Positions 1 to 10,750 are shown, counted from the first letter of the stretch. The stretch is DNA of 64,000 nucleotides from Agelas oroides (GCA_949130485.1 OX422190.1:681001-745000), one strand, 5' to 3'. Notes: generated by a model from the letters alone, not told the origin. Program-made: numbers and translations.

Positions 1-80
1 GTAACAGACTTGAGCAGGCTGTTTACCATTTACTGTCGTGCATCATGGCAGTGTTTGCAATGCATTTCATGGCCATGTAG

Positions 81-252
81 CTTGTAGCATAAATGTATGC
101 ACTCTGCACGTGTGCCGTTTTGCTGGCCATGATACATGCAAAGGTGTTCCTAACAGCTTGTAGCATAAATGTATGCACTCTGCACGTGTGCCGTTTTGCT
201 GGCCATGATACATGCAAAGGTGTTCCTAACAGCTTGTAGCATAAATGTGTAG
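81..252. repeat. 76-bp tandem repeat, about 2.2 copies
   Basis: The same 76-base unit starts at 81, 157 and 233, the last copy being partial. No gene is visible in 1-780 apart from this repeat and a segment at about 430-660 that is repeated at about 2105-2335. Confidence 0.9.
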
Positions 253-429
253 AAATGTATGCACTCGACACAGTCATGATACGATCATGGTACATGCAAA
301 TGCAAGACAGGCGCTTATCTTACCAACATGCTCTTTGCAAGCTGAGGTGGGAGTTCTACGTTTATATAACTTGGAAACTGGGTTTTAAGTCGGAGCTGTA
401 AGTATCCAGTGGTAGAATCATGCCGTTTT

Positions 430-660
430 AAATTGCGAGTCAGCTACGATGTATAGAGAGCAGAGAATGGCTTGAAACAAGTAGAAATAGCTTATTTTGG
501 CAGCGATTAGTCCAGCCTAGTTGCATGCTATGTACACAATTCAAGCCTCAGGCACTGCCCAGACGCTTGTCAACTTTGACCATCAGACTGGACAATGCTG
601 ATTATGGGCAATTTCTGCGTTGCTTGCATTGCTAAAACTGTAACATGTAAATTACTTCTG
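430..660. repeat. Dispersed duplicated segment, copy 1
   Basis: This stretch aligns in the same orientation with about 2105-2335, with small indels. The two copies bracket the decayed zinc-finger exons, so the whole 0.4-2.3 kb block looks like the product of local duplications. Coding potential is not evident. Confidence 0.7.
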
Positions 661-784
661 CTACCAAGCATATGGTTATGCATTCTGGAGGACCTATAAG
701 ACCGTCCGTACCCATCAACTGCACATAAGAGTAGATGAAGGTGGTGAGAGTAGAACACTGACAATAATTAGTGTAGAGACTTAC

Positions 785-1004
785 CATCTGCATGCTTAAG
801 CATGTGCTTTACATATCCCTGGGGTGTCCCACACCCTGCCCAGCAACACAGCTGCAATATAGAGACACATACATGATTGTATAATTTGAACAACATTCCA
901 TCATCGTTCATGAGCTTTACTTACGCTGCAAGTTATTGTTTTCGCTTCCGTTAAGGCTAATTGAGCCTTCTTCCTCCCGTTCTTAATTGGGGCTCCAGCC
1001 TTGC
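785..1004 (-). pseudogene. Zinc-finger exon pair, unit A (frame intact)
   Basis: Two exons on the minus strand. The first, 1004-925 (80 nt), has a CAG acceptor and a GTAAGT donor and encodes a basic stretch ending in TCS. The second, 851-785 (67 nt), follows a TTGCAG acceptor, ends at another GTAAGT, and encodes LCCWAGCGTPQGYVKHMLKH. Joined, they give a C-x2-C...H-x3-H pattern, a C2H2-like zinc finger split by an intron. Together they make 147 nt (49 codons) and the outer phases match (phase 1 in, phase 1 out), so units could splice in series. Related units lie at 1099-1430 and 1892-2100. No start or complete gene was found, so I call it a gene remnant; a fragment of a live gene extending beyond the window is also possible. 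Confidence 0.55.
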
Positions 1005-1098
1005 CTGATTGAAGAAACATATGGTGAGTTGAAACATGACATCACAACTATAGTAGCTAAAAGTGAGTGAGTGAGTGAGTGAGTGAGTTGAGATTTAC

Positions 1099-1430
1099 TA
1101 TCCACATGCTTAAGCATGTGCTTCACGTATCCCTGGGGTGTCCCACACCCTGCCCAGCAACACAGCTGCAATATAGAGACACGTACATGATGGTATAATT
1201 TGAAAAACATATACATCATCCATCAACATATGGAATGCCCAGACACTAGTACATAGATCAAGAGCGCATAAGCCACACTCACCTCAGGCACACCGCTATA
1301 GAGACACGTACATGATTGTATATATAATTTGAATGACATTCACCATCATTCATGAGCTTACTTTACTTGACATGTGAGAATGTTTTAGCTTTTAACTTTC
1401 GTTTTTTTCTTCCGGAAATTTAATTAAATC
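1099..1430 (-). pseudogene. Zinc-finger exon pair, unit B (decayed)
   Basis: The second exon, 1165-1099, is almost identical to the unit A finger exon, but its donor is GTAAAT. The matching upstream exon (about 1430-1371) has an in-frame TAA in the basic linker before the TCQ that should precede the finger. Both changes indicate decay. Confidence 0.55.
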
Positions 1431-1891
1431 AGTCAGTGAGTACAATCATTCATCATGGGAACGTGTATTACTTGTCATAATAGTAATACACAAACCTATT
1501 GTCAACCTTGGCATTGTTGCCCTTGCCCCTTGAGGCATTTACCAGGGGCATGGCTGCTAGTTACAATCACAGCTACTTCAGTGGGATCCCAGGAGACTGG
1601 GTTCCTATACTGACCAAAGTGGGCGTGGCCCTCAGTCAGCCTAACTAGTGTCAATGTCTTCTAGCCAGGTGCAGTTGAATCCAGGGATGGCCTCAATCTT
1701 TGGACCATTGGTCTCGGCTTATTGTGGCTGCAAGCAGGTATCTTTCATCAATCCATTTGTGAACTTGGTATGTCTTTCCAGAGACTCCATAGAGCCAGAT
1801 GTGGCACTTCTTGGTGCCAGTAAGCCTGAGCCAGAGTCAATTGCAGGTTCAAAGTACAGTTCCTGTGGAGACTTACAGTGTAGAGACTTAC

Positions 1892-2100
1892 CATCCGAAT
1901 GGTACTTAGTCATGTGTTTCACAAATCCCTGGGGTGTAGTACACCCTCCCCAGGCACACAGCTGCGCAATATAGAGACATGTGCATGATTGCATTGTTTG
2001 AAAGACATATCCATCATCATCGTTCATGAGCTTTACTTACTCTGCATGTGACCTTTTCAAATTTCTCTAGTGTGATCTTGGCTTTCTTTCTGCCATTAAT
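1892..2100 (-). pseudogene. Zinc-finger exon pair, unit C (upstream exon truncated)
   Basis: The finger exon 1961-1892 (70 nt, one extra codon) encodes CAWGGCTTPQGFVKHMTKYH with a GCGCAG acceptor and GTAAGT donor. The exon before it ends at 2041 with GTAAGT and encodes a basic run ending in VTCR, but I see no acceptor at its start. There the sequence switches into the duplicated segment at 2105, so a rearrangement probably cut it. Confidence 0.5.
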
Positions 2101-2104
2101 TTGA

Positions 2105-2335
2105 CCAGGTAAGCTACAATGTATAGGCACAGAGAATGGCTTCAAACAAGTAAAAATAGCCTATGTGGCAGCAAACAGCTATTTTGATAAACTATCCAGC
2201 CTAGTTACTATCTACACAAAATCAGGCCACTGGCATCGCTCTGGGCTTGATTAGCAACGCTTGTCACTTTGACCTTTGGACTAATCATGAACAGCTTCTG
2301 CATTAATAAATGGTGACGTTGAAATTACTTCCACA
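2105..2335. repeat. Dispersed duplicated segment, copy 2
   Basis: Second copy of the 430-660 segment, same orientation. Between 2335 and 2870 I see no gene; an 83-codon open frame at 2431 has no recognisable features. Confidence 0.65.
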
Positions 2336-2873
2336 TTCAAAGAGTTAAAAAGAAATCACATACTCGGCATTATGTTCAAGATGCACCATTCTTTAACAGG
2401 AAATGAAGCTAACACTATGGATAAGACAGATTGCACTTAGACTGTCATGATTCTATTGGCAAGAGCAGTTGCACTCCGAAATTAGTCTCATTGCTTACCA
2501 GTGTAAGGTTTGGTGTTCTCAGTGACATTTCTTGTCACATGGGGCTTTGCTTACAGCACAAAGAATGTTATCATTGTCTTCTAAGTCAGGATCTCGTGAT
2601 GCTGATGACTAAATGTTTGCAGTTTGCAAAAGGCGAGTTTTCTCTGTGGCTCAAAATGTGCAATTTTGCTTACATCATGTAAACACAATTGTGCCTTCAA
2701 TTCTCTCCATTTCACCTACTCTCATTTTGCCTACTCAACAAATGCGTACAGAATAGCAAGTAGTTAAGGACAATATATTTAAACTGACTGATATTTAGGG
2801 GGTTGATAAAGTTTACATGTTCAGAGTCTACGGTCTATCTGGGCAAGAGGTGCTTGGTACATGACAATAAGTA

Positions 2874-3424
2874 CCGTAGAATCGGGTTATTAGGTGCATG
2901 CGCTTAATGGGATAACAGTAAAATAATATACGCTACATAACGAAGTGTGCCAAATAGCGAGGGTCGAAGGTTGACCACGCCTCTAAAAGTATGACGTCAT
3001 TGGCTAGCACGCGTGATGCAGTTGACTGGGCTGAACCAGTTTACGAGGAGCTTGTAAGGCAGCTATAAAATGACGAATGGCAGTCGTGTACGCAAGTTAT
3101 TCTTCTTGAAGCTCTTCCTATGTGTCTTTTCCACAGGGGTTCCAGTGAGTGTAAGCCAATTCTATGGTCCTTTTCACACTTCTAGCGCACTTCTGACTGG
3201 TTATTTGCAAAAGTGATCCCCATTGGTTATTCGCAAAGTGATCCTCGTTCGCACTACCTTTGCGTGCTTGCTCTAAACTCGTCTCGCCCACTCCAAATTT
3301 TCGTTTGATGAGAGCAGTGCGCTTCTTATCGAGGGTCAAGACAGATTTTGTCAAGAAGACAGCATGCGCCTAATAAGTGGTATGCGCTAAATAACGATGT
3401 GCGCCTGATAACCCGATTCTACGA
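2874..3424. mobile_element. MITE with TA target duplication (Tc1/mariner- or pogo-like)
   Basis: The ends are inverted repeats: CGTAGAATCGGGTTAT at 2876 and its complement ending at 3423, with further matching bases inside. TA stands on both sides (2872-2873, 3425-3426). A related sequence without the insert, at about 4016-4060, reads straight through the target, which fixes both borders. The element is 551 bp. A minus-strand open frame at 3354-3118 contains LTLDKKRTALIKR, which resembles the N-terminal helix-turn-helix of pogo/Tigger transposases, but this is only a suggestion. Confidence 0.85.
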
Positions 3425-3450
3425 TATGTAACCTTTAGTGTAAGTACCTC

Positions 3451-3914
3451 TTGTAGTTGGCCTCTTCTCAGTTTGTAGTTGGCCTCTTCTCAGTTTGTAG
3501 TTGGCCTCTTCTCAGTTTGTAGTTGGCCTCTTCTCAGTTTGTAGTTGGCCTCTTCTCAGTTTGTTGTTGGCCTCTTCTCAGTTTGTTGTTGGCCTCTTCT
3601 CAGTTTGTAGTTGGCCTCTTCTCAGTTTGTAGTTGGCCTCTTCTCAGTTTGTAGTTGGCCTCTTCTCAGTTTGTAGTCGGCCTCTTCTCAGTTTGTAGTT
3701 GGCCTCTTCTCAGTTTGTAGTCGGCCTCTTCTCAGTTTGTAGTTGGCCTCTTCTCAGTTTGTTGTTGGCCTCTTCTCAGTTTGTAGTTGGCCTCTTCTCA
3801 GTTTGTAGTTGGCCTCTTCTCAGTTTGTAGTTGGCCTCTTCTCAGTTTGTAGTTGGCCTCTTCTCAGTTTGTAGTCGGCCTCTTCTCAGTTTGTAGTTGG
3901 CCTCTTCTCAGTTT
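3451..3914. repeat. 22-bp minisatellite, about 21 copies
   Basis: Unit TTGTAGTTGGCCTCTTCTCA plus GT, repeated head to tail with a few substitutions (TTGTTG, AGTCGG variants). A related single copy occurs near 4073 in the duplicated neighbouring sequence, so the array probably arose from one unit of that sequence. Confidence 0.95.
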
Positions 3915-4337
3915 TGTTGTTTTAGCATCTCTGTTTGGAAGGTGTAATAATCACTGTCAGTTAGGTCGACAACAGCTGCTGACTACATTTTACAACCAGA
4001 TATACTACACTAGCCAGAGGTGCTTGATACATGGCTATAAGTATGTAAGGATTACTGAAATTACCTCTAGTACTTGGCCTCTTCTCCTCAGTTTGTTTTG
4101 TCTTGTTTGGTCTCCTTCCTTCACTTCTTCTCTGTTAGTAACTCTGGGGAAGAAGGTGTTATATGTTTTGTCAACAACTGCTGAGTACATTTTACAGCCA
4201 GATGTAACTAGCCACAGAGAGGCATATTGGAGGCAAGTCTCAGTGACCAGTTTCTGCTGCATAGCGCTAACACCCTCTCAAAGTAGGGACAGTGTAAAAA
4301 ATTTACGATACTATTCAACCATAAATGCATTATAAGC

Positions 4338-4840
4338 TCACATAAGCACCCAGTGTTGATCTCAACTTGAAGTGATTTTACATCTTCTGAGATTATCTAA
4401 TTTAAAGAAAATCTGTTAATAAATAACGTAGCCACAGAGGCATATAGACAGTACTATTCATTCATAAATTCATAATAAGCACCAAGTGTTGATCTAAACT
4501 TGAAGTGATTTTACATCCCAGGGGGATGTCATTTGTCTCACGAGAGAACTGTGTACCCATATGTAAATTCCTTGCAATGGCTGTCTCATGGCAACATTTT
4601 GCTCATTGATTTAAGTCAAACAGTTATACGTTTTAATGAAAGACTAGTACATTACTCAAACTGCACATGTATCTAAAGTATACCAAGTGTCCTGTGTTAC
4701 CTTGCTCCTTCTCCTGCCTCTTTCTCTCTCACTAGTTCACTCAACACCTTGCTCAGGCTCGCCCCCACAATGTTCTACATTTTCTAGTGAAAGACTAGTA
4801 CATTACTCAAACTGCACGTGTATTTAAAGTATACCAGTAC
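4338..4840. repeat. Short local direct duplications
   Basis: About 50 bp at 4338-4390 recurs at 4472-4518, and about 50 bp at 4638-4690 recurs at 4789-4840. No gene is supported between 3915 and 5168. Confidence 0.7.
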
Positions 4841-5168
4841 TTGTTTCAGTTACTGCTCTTTGGTAGAGGAAGTGGCCAAAGTGGATGGAATGTTACTATT
4901 TCTTTGAGACCATTTGGTGGCAGTTTACCCAATCATGTCATAATCGCTAACTGCCACACGGAGAGTGGACTAAAGTTGTTTTTGACACTGGCAAGCACTG
5001 ACATAACTCACTGTGACAGTGAAACCATTGCGTATGCTTGGCAAACCCAAAATCTGATGTACAGCCAGCCCAAGCACAGAGCTAAGTCTTGTTGGATACA
5101 GCTATCATCTATACTTTGCAAGTGACTTTCTTGCACCTCACCAATGCCAATCTTGCATAGTTAAAATT

Positions 5169-5330
5169 TCTTGAAGAAATCTCAGATTTACAATGTCTTG
5201 AAGAAATCTCAGATTCTTGAAGAAATCTCAGATTTACAATGTCTTGAAGAAATCTCAGATTTACAATGTCTTGAAGAAATCTCAGATTTACAATGTCTTG
5301 AAGAAATCTTAGATTTTCAATGTCTTGAAA
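5169..5330. repeat. 27-bp tandem repeat, about 6 copies
   Basis: Unit CTTGAAGAAATCTCAGATTT plus ACAATGT; one copy is 19 bp because it lacks the last part. Period 27 keeps an open frame, but nothing indicates a gene. Confidence 0.9.
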
Positions 5331-5435
5331 GGACTGGATGTTTCAGGTTTAGCCTCTATGACCGTCTTTATGGTGACATCAATAACTAGCAATATTTACA
5401 AGTTCCAAGTTGACGTATTTAAGGTCGCTGTTTAA

Positions 5436-6023
5436 CCCTTTAAGTCCGAATGTTGCAGATCTGCAACATTTTGACATTGAACTATTTTGTGGCTTCTCTC
5501 TTCGTAACACTTTCTGCCCAAGCACTGACATTATTACAGTTAGTTTATTAGTACTTCCTCTCTCTCTGGCTCTAGTAATTAAGGCGGGCTAAGGTCCTGT
5601 ACAATGAGGCAAGCAGCTGTCAAAACAGAGACAGTGTGCCAGCGATAACGTCGATCGAACGGTACAAGTAAAACGGCCTTTGTTCCGAGCTTACCTGGAG
5701 TAGCGCTCCTGTTGTGAGTTACTGTGGACCTCTTCTTTCCAGCAGTGCGGCAGCAAACGTGAAAACAGACAGTTTCACAAAGCTACGACTCACACGCTTA
5801 CCGCGTCGCTACCTTGGAGATGGCCCCGCCCCTTGCATCCCACCTCTTCCTGCCCAGAGCAATAATCATTATAAATAACCATCGGGGCATACCCCCGAGG
5901 CTGTTGAATGCTGTAATTATCGTCGTAGGGTGTATTGAGCAGCGCTACACGCTCTTGAAGTACAGTTGTCAGCAGCTATACCACGTGGAGTAAATTTTGC
6001 AAGTAATTTTAGGACCCAAAGGG
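5436..6023. mobile_element. piggyBac-like MITE (TTAA target)
   Basis: TTAA stands at 5432-5435 and 6024-6027. Inside it the ends are CCCTTTAAGTCC and GGACCCAAAGGG, an inverted repeat with two mismatches that starts with CCC, as piggyBac ends do. Length is 588 bp. No transposase is encoded. Confidence 0.75.
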
Positions 6024-6199
6024 TTAATGCTGCAGAAGTTAGTACAGTAGTACATATGTATGTGTAGGGATGGCCCAGTTTTTAAATGATTGCCACATTT
6101 CAAAGTGCATAAATGACACACTTGAAAAAAGTCTGCAGTAGACCATCTGATTGGATCTCAGTCTTGTTTTGATAAGAACATGTGGTTAGCATCAACTGC

Positions 6200-6399
6200 N
6201 NNNNNNNNNNNNNNNNNNNNNNNNNNNNNNNNNNNNNNNNNNNNNNNNNNNNNNNNNNNNNNNNNNNNNNNNNNNNNNNNNNNNNNNNNNNNNNNNNNNN
6301 NNNNNNNNNNNNNNNNNNNNNNNNNNNNNNNNNNNNNNNNNNNNNNNNNNNNNNNNNNNNNNNNNNNNNNNNNNNNNNNNNNNNNNNNNNNNNNNNNNN
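6200..6399. other. Assembly gap (200 N)
   Basis: Exactly 200 undetermined bases. Apparent open frames crossing it are artefacts. Confidence 1.
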
Positions 6400-6620
6400 T
6401 TGCACAACATTGGATAACATGCGCTATATGTCTAACTCAAGTACAAGTTATTAATGCACTATTTTCCTACACACATGCAACAGAAGAAGACTGAGAAGCA
6501 TTTTTATTTTTTTATAGTTATGTAAACAATAACATAATAATACATTAGACATTAGACAGTGACATGTACAGTATAAGATGAGATGGTAAGCAAAAATGAA
6601 ACAAAATATATCTACATATA

Positions 6621-6676
6621 TATTTGATGGGTGAGAAGGCAATATGGCTAGATATTGCCTTCTCGCACATCAAATA
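6621..6676. repeat. 24-bp-arm hairpin
   Basis: Arms at 6621-6644 and 6653-6676 pair at 22 of 24 positions around an 8-base loop. The surrounding 6400-7260 is AT-rich with no supported gene. Confidence 0.8.
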
Positions 6677-7265
6677 ATTATATACTACTCTGATTTAGCA
6701 GTACCTAGAAGATGGACAGCTACTGCGCATGCGCAGTACAAAGGTTGTTGCTGCATGCATATGTAATGAGCTGGCTGCAGGCCTGTTTCTAAAGGGTAAA
6801 AATACATCACGGGTTTCTCAACCAGTAGACTGGACTATACCACACATGAAATTTTTATCATTAATGTATTTTATTTTCAATGCGATTAACAATGAAATTC
6901 AAAACTTGAAAAAATTATCCATATAGACATGCTACATTGCAGAACTGTCACACAATAATTTTAACACGAAGATTTTTGTGAACATTTCTGATGTAGGATA
7001 CTTGATGTTGGAGTATAGCTACCCATGGCAAATCACAATTGAGCAAATTCATTGTGCAAGTAGTAGTGAAGTGGTTTCTATTGCCATAGCAACAGGTTTC
7101 AGTAACACTCAACATGTTCACAATAAAAACACTCAAAAATAGTAAACATTCTGTATCAGTGTGTGATTAAAATTTGTGTGAGCTAGTAAGCCAGGATAAT
7201 ACAGTTCTGGTAAGGTGGGAGGGAAGACAGCTACTATGGAATATAATTACACTCAATTACACTAG

Positions 7266-7943
7266 CTACAAATAGGGGAATAAAGTTGTCATTAGTGCTC
7301 CACTGCTCCCAGTGACACAGGGGCATGTGCAGCAATAGTAAGTTGTCTGTTCGTCAATACCATTAGCAAAGGTCCAAATGTGTTGGCGTGGGGAGCCATG
7401 TGCTAGACTAATTCCATCAACATAATAGGTATTGATGGATCGAACAGAACCTCGGAAAGAGTCTGTGTTTCCTAACTGGTAGCCAATGATCCTGCCACAC
7501 ACCTGGTCATACTGTTCACCACTAGTGGAGTAAGTGAGCCCCTCACAGCTACCAGTAGAATTTCTCCCACACACCCTGTGTGGGGTGGTGTACTCCCTCC
7601 ACACAGAGGGACACTGCTGGGAGGGGTCAGACATGTAGAGGTAGGCTACACATCTCCAGCCAGTCCCACCGCAGGGATGCTCAGTTGATGGCTCAGCTGG
7701 GAGTTGGGTACGCAGGAGGGGTACCACTGACTCATGAAGCAGACTCAGGGTTGGATTGTCAACTTCAGTCCTCACTCTCTCTCGTTGCTCCTCAGAAAGG
7801 CAGGTCTGGCTGCCATCTCCTTGCAAGACTGGACCATGGTAGGTGAGGGGAAGGTTGGTGTTGGCTCCCTGGGCAACAGCTGGCTGAGCTAGGACAGTAA
7901 AGCTAGCTACAGCTATGCAGATAAGATACACAAGGGTCTCCAT
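7266..7943 (-). CDS. Secreted cysteine-rich protein, family X, copy 1 (intact)
   Basis: A single-exon frame of 225 aa. I start at the ATG at 7943 rather than 15 codons upstream, because the product then opens with a signal peptide (METLVYL, hydrophobic run, AQPAVAQ) that lines up with the paralog at 57122. The body carries paired cysteines and the blocks VCGRIIGYQLGN, YYVDGISLAHGSPR and HIWTFANG. The same blocks occur in the copies at 8470-8985, 53628-54558 and 56104-57122. Compared with the longest copy it lacks the C-terminal block with PLWDG and PWFCK and ends soon after a CCTCPC cluster, so it is a short form. I recognise the family as common in sponges and cnidarians, often with the fibrinogen-like phrase SGNYWI, but know no assigned function. 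Secretion is inferred from the signal peptide. Confidence 0.8.
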   Translation of the reverse strand: METLVYLICIAVASFTVLAQPAVAQGANTNLPLTYHGPVLQGDGSQTCLSEEQRERVRTEVDNPTLSLLHESVVPLLRTQLPAEPSTEHPCGGTGWRCVAYLYMSDPSQQCPSVWREYTTPHRVCGRNSTGSCEGLTYSTSGEQYDQVCGRIIGYQLGNTDSFRGSVRSINTYYVDGISLAHGSPRQHIWTFANGIDEQTTYYCCTCPCVTGSSGALMTTLFPYL

Positions 7944-8017
7944 GATGTCTGCATGTACACATACACTGACTGTAAAAAAGAAAAACATTTAGGTCATCTC
8001 CATCCTGCTGAGTGACA

Positions 8018-8420
8018 CAGTCCAAGGAATGCTTCCAAATGTTTCATTGCAAGTCCATTGAAGAGCTGCTTCTTTTGATCTTCTGCTCAGAAGACCTATT
8101 TGGCTACATTCCTGGCATCTCTGCCATAACTTTCCAGAGTCAGCAAAGCCGAGTTCCCATGAGGTCTGATGCACACATGCACTGTACAAACTTTTAATCA
8201 GAAGTTCAAGGAAATGCTTCAAAATATGTTTCATTGAAAGTCCATTGAAGAGCTTCTTTAGTTTAATCAGTATCTTCAAGTTTTCAGAAGACCTATTTGA
8301 CTACATTCCTGGCATCTCTCTGTAACTATGCATGCAACAGTGAACACAATCTTCCCAGCCAGCAAAGCTGAATTCCCATAATGTCTAAATGCACACAAAA
8401 ACACTTTATCAGAAGTTCAA
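8018..8420. repeat. About 200-bp direct duplication
   Basis: Sequence from about 8018 to 8207 is repeated, with small indels, from about 8207 to 8420. It separates family X copy 1 from its broken neighbour. No coding function is seen. Confidence 0.75.
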
Positions 8421-8469
8421 GGAATGCTTCACAAATAGATTTTTTAAAAAGATGGTTGGAGCTTCTTGA

Positions 8470-8985
8470 TTAGAAGTAGTTCTGGCCAACAAATGAGGGA
8501 ATACGACTTCCAGCAATGCTCCTAGTAACACAGGGACATGTTCCATAAGAGTATCGTGTCTGTTCATCTACACCAGTAGCAAAGGTCCAGATGTGTTGGT
8601 GGGGGGAGCCTCGTGTGACACTAACTCCATCAACATAGTAAGTGTTGATTGACAGACTATGACTAAAATGAAAGGACTCCTAACTGGTAGCCAATGATTC
8701 TGCCACACACCTGGTCATACTACTCACTACCAGTGGAGTAAGTGACACCCTCACATACCTCCAGTGGTGGACCTTCTCCCACACGTTCTGTGTGGGGTGG
8801 TGATCTCCTACCACACAGAGGGACACTGTTGGGAGGGGTCAGACATGTTGAGGTAGGCTACACGTCTCCAGCCAGACCCACCACAGGAAAAGTTCTGCAG
8901 GAGGGGTACTACTGTCTCTTGGAGCAGACTTAGCATTGCACTATCAACTTCATTCCTCACTCTCCTCCAGTGACTGGGTGAATGT
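8470..8985 (-). pseudogene. Family X, broken copy
   Basis: Nucleotide similarity to 7290-7790 runs through the HIWTF, VDG and VCGR blocks, but the reading frame is interrupted several times by short indels; for example, the stretch before the block at 8690 does not stay in frame with it. No signal-peptide exon is present. It is a tandem duplicate of copy 1 that has lost its frame. Confidence 0.8.
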
Positions 8986-9960
8986 TGGTTGTTGCAGTCT
9001 TCAAGTGAACGTGCAAAACCTCATTCCCAGGACTCCACCCAGTGCCATTTTCAGTACAGTGTACTGGGAATGAGGCTAGGAAACACAAACACATACTTGG
9101 AGTCCACACATGCCAGGTCTCTACCATATCTAAGTTTTGACCATATTAAAAATGGCAGACAATGTTAAATAGAAAAAAGTTGGAAATGCCGAGGATTGAA
9201 CTGCTTTGGTAATGTTACTGCCATGCTATTGCTGTGTACATTTGCTGATTTCTTACTGGACAGACTGACACACAGATATGACCGATTATTGCTTCATGCA
9301 TGCATTTACGGGTAATCACTTGGTTTCTGACACTTGCTAGACCTTCCCCACCTCCAGTTTTGATTACTTAGAGTATGCAAGTGCAAAGGCCCGGGAATGA
9401 GGCTATGGCTCTCCAGCTTACTGTGCATGGGATAACAAACTACTTCCAGCTTGATGCACTCCTGGTCCCCTGACCAGACATTCTTATCTGGCTAGATCAA
9501 AATCTCATCCTCTAATCTGATGAAAACCTAGCTCACCTACCCTGGCCAGGTCTTGCAAGGAGATGGCAGCAAGACCTGCCACTCTGAGGGACAGCGAGAG
9601 AGAGAGTGAGCATTCACTTCAAGAGTATCCGCTTGACAGGTGAGTAAAACCACACTCAAGATGCTGATAACTAGAACGGGGTGTGGCAGGCTGGGCAAAA
9701 GACTAGATTGCCTGTTGGAAAACAGACAATCCATCTACCATTTCTACAATCAGCTTTGAGTATAGATACTTAGTACATGTAAATATCATGGTGAGTACAT
9801 ACCACAGTTCGGTTTGCTGACATTAAAATAGTGCGGGTACACTTACGGCTTCTTTGAAAACCCCTAGTTTTCATAGTGCTAAAATCCCACAATTGCATTA
9901 TTTTGCTTTGCATTATTTTGTAGTACTACAACATATATAGTGTACTCAGTCTCATTCCCA
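8986..9960. other. Intergenic stretch
   Basis: I see no gene. Fragments of the TAGCCTCATTCCCAGG repeat family occur at about 9017-9078 and 9385-9400 and just before the SF3B2 remnant at about 9950. Confidence 0.6.
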
Positions 9961-9993
9961 GACCATGGACTAAAACATCCCCCTCCCCCTTAC

Positions 9994-10179
9994 TTCCTCC
10001 TCCTCCTCCTCTTCTTCCGACTCCAGTTCTCCCCACAGTGACTTATCAATCTCCTCTTCGTCCATTGCTGTACCCGCGTCTTGTAAGTCCACACCAAACA
10101 CATCCCCATACAATGGCTGTCCCATTTCGTCCAGTGGGATTTTCTCCCACCCACCCACAAAATAGCCAAAGGAGCATTC
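9994..10179 (-). pseudogene. SF3B2: SF3B2 exon, C-terminal half (remnant)
   Basis: A 186-nt exon with a CACTAG acceptor and GTAAGG donor. It encodes ECSFGYFVGGWEKIPLDEMG, then QPLYGDVFG, EEEIDKSLWGELE and a glutamate run. This matches human SF3B2, the SF3b subunit of the U2 snRNP, around SFGYHPGGWGKPPVDE, KPLYGDVFG and EEEIDRTPWGELE. The frame is open and both splice sites look good. Yet no SF3B2 exon follows downstream, and about 250 residues that should lie between this exon and the other one are missing, so I call it a fragment of a duplicated or deleted gene. Confidence 0.85.
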
Positions 10180-10189
10180 CTAGTGTGGG

Positions 10190-10335
10190 TAGTGATGGAT
10201 GGTGGTGGGGAGGTTGGGAGGAGTGGTTAGGGAGGAGGGTGGTGGGGAAGGGTAGTGTGGGGAGGAGTGGTGGGGAGGAGTGGTGGGGGAGGGGAGATAG
10301 GGAGGGTAGTGGTGGATTGTGGTGGGGAAGGGTAG
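10190..10335 (+). repeat. G-rich low-complexity tract
   Basis: Runs of GG and GGGG separated by T, TAGT or AGGAGT cover about 145 bases on the plus strand. Long frames on both strands here come from the composition, not from a gene. It fills the place where the internal SF3B2 exons should be. Confidence 0.8.
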
Positions 10336-10640
10336 TTCGTTCTCGCAAGCCTGAAAAGTGCACACACCCCTCGATAAAAGCATAGTTTCATTCTCAGTCC
10401 TCCTGGGAACCGGGCTAAGGCATGTTTCATCTTCACTGGGCTAGACAGTAGCTGTGAGCACCAATTGGCATCTTAGTATAGTTAATGACAGGGTCTCACA
10501 CATTTGGGGCAAGTCTCGCACATTTTTTGATGAGGTGTCTCACTCAATTGAGACTGCTGACCTTGAGAGGTCTGCCAAGTTAATATCAGGAAAGATGAAG
10601 CATTTATGATCATCTACATGTACGTTATTGGGATACTCAC

Positions 10641-10750
10641 TCAATCTCCACCTCATTCTCAGTCTCCCTCATGGCTCCCTCTTGCATCCTCTGCTCCTGT
10701 TGGTTGTGACGTCGACGACGCTTCTTTTTCTTCTTACGCTTCCCTTTCTC
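10641..10750 (-). pseudogene. SF3B2: SF3B2 exon, lysine-rich region (remnant)
   Basis: A 110-nt exon after a CTATAG acceptor, ending at a GTGAGT donor in phase 2. It encodes EKGKRKKKKKRRRRH, a glutamine/glutamate-rich linker and NEVEIE. Human SF3B2 has the same order (KKKKKPQR, then VEIEYV). The next surviving exon (10179-9994) starts in phase 0, so joining the two would shift the frame. With no room for the N-terminal exons before DNAJC21 at 11150, the locus cannot make a full SF3B2. Confidence 0.75.

Noticed and set aside
2431-2682. 83-codon plus-strand frame
   Set aside because: No homology, splice or start context that I can recognise; length expected by chance.
6100-6494. Frames consisting mostly of X
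   Set aside because: They cross the 200-base gap.
10038-10436. Several Gly/Trp- or Pro/His-rich frames
   Set aside because: Products of G-rich low complexity over the SF3B2 remnant.
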